Below are positions 6,558 through 7,757 of a stretch of 7,757 bases of DNA, one piece after another. Origin of the DNA: CAZMRW01 sp964568805 (lineage in GTDB: Bacteria > Pseudomonadota > Gammaproteobacteria > Methylococcales > Methylomonadaceae). The notes below the pieces were generated by a model. The model was not told the origin of the DNA and made no database searches. It saw only the letters and a list, made by a program, of their open reading frames with translations. Numbering within the stretch: the first letter of the stretch is position 1; each line of letters begins with the position of its first letter. The position numbers were made by a program, and so were the translations under genes. The stretch is taken from assembly GCA_964568805.1 (NCBI GenBank), contig CAZMRW010000125.1:1-7757 (forward strand), written 5' to 3'.

Positions 6558-6573
6558 AAGGGATAGCAAATCA

Positions 6574-6607
6574 ATCCTAATTAATCCTAATCAAACCCAT
6601 ATCCTAA
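6574..6607 (+). repeat. three short ATCCTAA repeats
   Basis: ATCCTAA occurs at 6574-6580, 6584-6590 and 6601-6607. The first two are exactly 10 bases apart, about one helical turn. They may be weak binding sites between the GC-rich region and the RHH operator, or chance in AT-rich DNA. Confidence 0.35.
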
Positions 6608-6635
6608 GCGGGTTACAGTCTTTTTTCATGTTGTA

Positions 6636-6660
6636 ATATTGGTAACCACTATTACACCAT
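6636..6660 (+). repeat. 25-bp direct repeat, copy 1 (putative operator)
   Basis: It reads ATATTGGT, one variable base, then ACCACTATTACACCA and a variable last base. It is identical to copy 2 (6691-6715) except at two positions, and the copies are 55 bases apart. It contains the palindrome TGGTAACCA. A TAATAT box overlaps its left edge, so it may cover an upstream promoter. Confidence 0.65.
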
Positions 6661-6667
6661 TTTCACC

Positions 6668-6695
6668 TTGAAAATCCTTGTATTTGTGTTATATT
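6668..6695 (+). promoter_or_regulatory. promoter of the RHH gene
   Basis: TTGAAA (6668-6673), a 16-base spacer, then an extended -10: TGT followed by TATATT (6690-6695). The expected start of transcription is near 6702, some 29 bases before the RHH start codon. The second 25-bp repeat overlaps the -10 and the start point, as an autorepressor site would. Confidence 0.5.
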
Positions 6696-6715
6696 GGTTA
6701 CCACTATTACACCAA
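6691..6715 (+). repeat. 25-bp direct repeat, copy 2 (putative operator)
   Basis: Second copy of the repeat, placed over the -10 and start site of the RHH gene. Here ATTGGT (6693-6698) and ACCAAT (6711-6716) also form an inverted pair 12 bases apart, suiting a dimer or tetramer of a ribbon-helix-helix protein. Confidence 0.65.
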
Positions 6716-6730
6716 TTCAGGGAAAAAACT

Positions 6731-7180
6731 ATGAATCCAGCTCGCCGCCGCGTTTCTTTATCCTTAACCGCTCAAGAATATGAGCAGTTACTATCTATTT
6801 CCGATTACCTTGGAATTAAGCCAACTAGTGCCGCACATCGTGCGCTCACTCAAGGGCTATCGATCATTTTTAATGAGGGTCAAAAGTTGAAGAGCACTCT
6901 TAAATTTGCTCAGGTGAATGAATTAGCGAGAATTCAGCTATTAAATGCCTCAAATCCTCCTGATTCAGTCAAGAAAGAGCCGTTGAAAAATGATCCTTTA
7001 ATCAAGGGTGCCCGTAAAGCGTTGGAGCGTCTTTCGGTTCATGATCGTAAGATTCTAGAGAAATCCTTTGGTTCGTTGACCAATGCGGCTAGGTTGGGCG
7101 TTCGTGCTAGTGGTCGGGATTTTTCGGTGCCGGATGAAATTAAGCATCGCGTCAAGCTTCCAGCTAATCGGGTCGTATAA
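6731..7180 (+). CDS. ribbon-helix-helix DNA-binding protein of the element
   Basis: This is a 149-aa, lysine- and arginine-rich protein, probably a cytoplasmic DNA-binding repressor. Residues 5-45 (RRRVSLSLTAQEYEQLLSIS, then YLGIKPTSAAHRALTQGL) fit the ribbon-helix-helix plan: a basic, alternating beta strand, helix A, a turn with Gly28, and helix B beginning PTSAA. Residues 50-149 match nothing I recognise. They look helical to about 115, with a basic segment (KGARKALERLSVHDRKILEK, 92-111) and a tail rich in Ala, Arg and Val. The start at ATG 6731 has an AGGGA site about 7 bases upstream; the frame is open from TTG 6668, but that lies in the promoter. The gene is flanked by repeats that could be its operators, so autorepression is likely. 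It is the only convincing gene of the Xer element and might play the part RstR plays in CTXphi; this is analogy only. Confidence 0.65.
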   Translation: MNPARRRVSLSLTAQEYEQLLSISDYLGIKPTSAAHRALTQGLSIIFNEGQKLKSTLKFAQVNELARIQLLNASNPPDSVKKEPLKNDPLIKGARKALERLSVHDRKILEKSFGSLTNAARLGVRASGRDFSVPDEIKHRVKLPANRVV

Positions 7181-7356
7181 AGGTATCTGGCGGCCTTGGG
7201 GCGTTCATCAAGATGTTCCGGTTTAGACCGTCCAGCTATTAAAATTTGCCCTGGTAACGCGAAAATCTTTGAATCCATCATCCGGACTTGAACAGCATCA
7301 CACGAAGTCACACGTCCCATTATCAATCGCTTTTGCGGTTAACCGGTAGTTATAGG
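7181..7356. other. non-coding right end of the element
   Basis: I see no gene. The palindrome CGGTTAACCG lies at 7336-7345. GTTAACCGG (7338-7346) is an exact inverted match to CCGGTTAAC in the attP-type hairpin (6374-6382). In a circular form these would lie on the same side of the junction, about 85 bases apart, and could compete with the hairpin stem. Confidence 0.4.
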
Positions 7357-7384
7357 ACTTCGCATAATGTATATTATGTTAAAT
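7357..7384 (+). other. dif: chromosomal dif site (XerC/XerD recombination site)
   Basis: The XerC arm is ACTTCGCATAA (7357-7367), the centre TGTATA (7368-7373) and the XerD arm TTATGTTAAAT (7374-7384). Compared with my memory of E. coli dif (GGTGCGCATAA as XerC arm), 25 of 28 bases match and the last 24 are identical. XerC and XerD use dif with FtsK to resolve chromosome dimers at the division septum, so the window is at the replication terminus. The site is complete and should still work after the element inserted. Confidence 0.93.
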
Positions 7385-7474
7385 TATATATTGGAACAGG
7401 CTTGGGCGAAATGATGATTGAACGATAGCAAAAAGCATTTTTTAATTGTTCTATCTTTCAAAGGTATGTCAACG

Positions 7475-7757
7475 TCAATAAGTACTAGGCCATTGGGGGT
7501 TATTCCTCTGGCGCCATTGTTCAAGGCGTCTATGGGCAGAGTCCTGACCCACGTCAATTTGAAGAAAGTCGCAAATAGATTTCCAAGATTGAGGATTATT
7601 CAGGCCTTTCAAAGAAGAAGCGTTATTGGTTAGACGAACGCTATCCAGCCATGCCATCGGAGTGATATCTGCAGGTATTAGTTCAAAATTACCATCAAAA
7701 TCAGACTTTTGAGCCACTTGCAAAATTATCGACCGGCAAGCGGTGTAAGTTAATAAA
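7475..7757 (-). CDS. unrecognised protein, C-terminal part only
   Basis: The frame ends at TGA 7475-7477 and is open without a stop to the right edge, giving at least 93 residues; the true start is beyond the window. The visible sequence has ELIPADITPMAWLDSVRLT, a serine/asparagine-rich stretch, QSWKSICDFLQIDVGQ and a basic, tryptophan-rich end (RRLEQWRQRNNPQWPSTY). I do not recognise a family. A TTG at 7723 could be used as a start only if the gene were very short, and I see no ribosome-binding site for it. It lies on the chromosomal side of dif. Codon use looks ordinary, so it is probably a real gene, but the evidence is limited to the long open frame. Confidence 0.45.
   Translation of the reverse strand, partial: LLTYTACRSIILQVAQKSDFDGNFELIPADITPMAWLDSVRLTNNASSLKGLNNPQSWKSICDFLQIDVGQDSAHRRLEQWRQRNNPQWPSTY

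Larger units (their letters stand above)
6310..7356 (+). mobile_element. 1047-bp Xer-using integrative element (IMEX/satellite) at dif
   Basis: The 11-base XerC arm of dif is repeated exactly at 6310-6320 and 7357-7367. The second copy is inside an intact dif; the first is followed by non-dif sequence. Cutting a chromosomal dif between the XerC arm and its centre and inserting a circle with the same arm gives this arrangement, with an element length of 1047 bp. Two opposed dif-like sites at the left end form a forked hairpin, as known for CTXphi, whose single-stranded genome is integrated by XerC. The only convincing gene is a ribbon-helix-helix protein. No Rep, coat, morphogenesis or recombinase gene is present, so host XerCD and probably a helper phage would be needed. 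That the element is mobile is inference; the repeat and hairpin are seen directly. An old, decayed insertion remains possible. Confidence 0.7.

Noticed and set aside
6254..6580. 108-codon + frame across the left end of the element
   Set aside because: It runs through the attP-type hairpin and the C-run, has no ribosome-binding site, and its composition follows the structured DNA. Not a believable gene.
7039..7326. 95-codon minus-strand frame antisense to the RHH gene's 3' end
   Set aside because: It overlaps a better gene in opposite sense, has no recognisable product and no good ribosome-binding site.
7357..7384. loxP-like site
   Set aside because: ACTTCG and ATAATGTAT recall loxP, but the dif match is far better and the arms are not the loxP inverted repeat.
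7410..7460. Terminator of the minus-strand gene right of dif
   Set aside because: A weak A/T stem (AAAAA with TTTTT) and GATAG/CTATC arms exist, but there is no GC-rich stem with a T-run on the correct side.

Overview
The window looks like chromosomal DNA of a gammaproteobacterium. The strongest evidence is a 28-bp site at 7357-7384 whose last 24 bases equal, from memory, those of the E. coli dif site. dif is the XerC/XerD chromosome-dimer resolution site and marks the replication terminus. A full-length gammaproteobacterial-type RecJ agrees. The wording of RecJ and the moderate GC content remind me of methanotrophs (Methylococcales), but that is a recollection and not a proof.

Left part (1-1131): a cut-down DUF11 surface-protein gene on the + strand runs directly into an antisense fragment of an MFS transporter at about 717-851. 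A gene-free stretch follows, with a perfect palindrome, a -10-like box and a clear intrinsic terminator. The terminator ends only 12 bases before recJ. Middle (1132-4778): recJ on +, convergent with a two-gene minus-strand operon that encodes a Tat-exported Fe/Mn superoxide dismutase and, with a 4-base ATGA overlap, a class-V PLP-dependent aminotransferase-fold enzyme. Next (4937-6026, minus strand): three consecutive VOC/glyoxalase-fold reading frames. The most upstream is only a 40-codon remnant with its ribosome-binding site intact; the other two are full length.

Right part (6310-7384): this is the notable region. The 11-base XerC arm of dif occurs twice, at 6310-6320 and at 7357-7367 inside the intact dif. 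The 1047 bp between them have the organisation expected of an element that integrated at dif through XerC-first strand exchange. Just inside the left copy, two dif-like sites face each other (6310-6341 and 6376-6403). They can fold into one long forked hairpin, the topology described for the single-stranded attP of the cholera phage CTXphi. The element carries one convincing gene, a 149-aa ribbon-helix-helix protein with two 25-bp repeats over its promoter region. It also has GC-rich stem-loops that could be a replication or packaging origin. No replication, coat or recombinase gene is visible, so it would be a very small Xer-using satellite (IMEX) that depends on host XerCD and perhaps on a helper phage. 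Right of dif the chromosome resumes with the 3' part of an unrecognised minus-strand gene that leaves the window.
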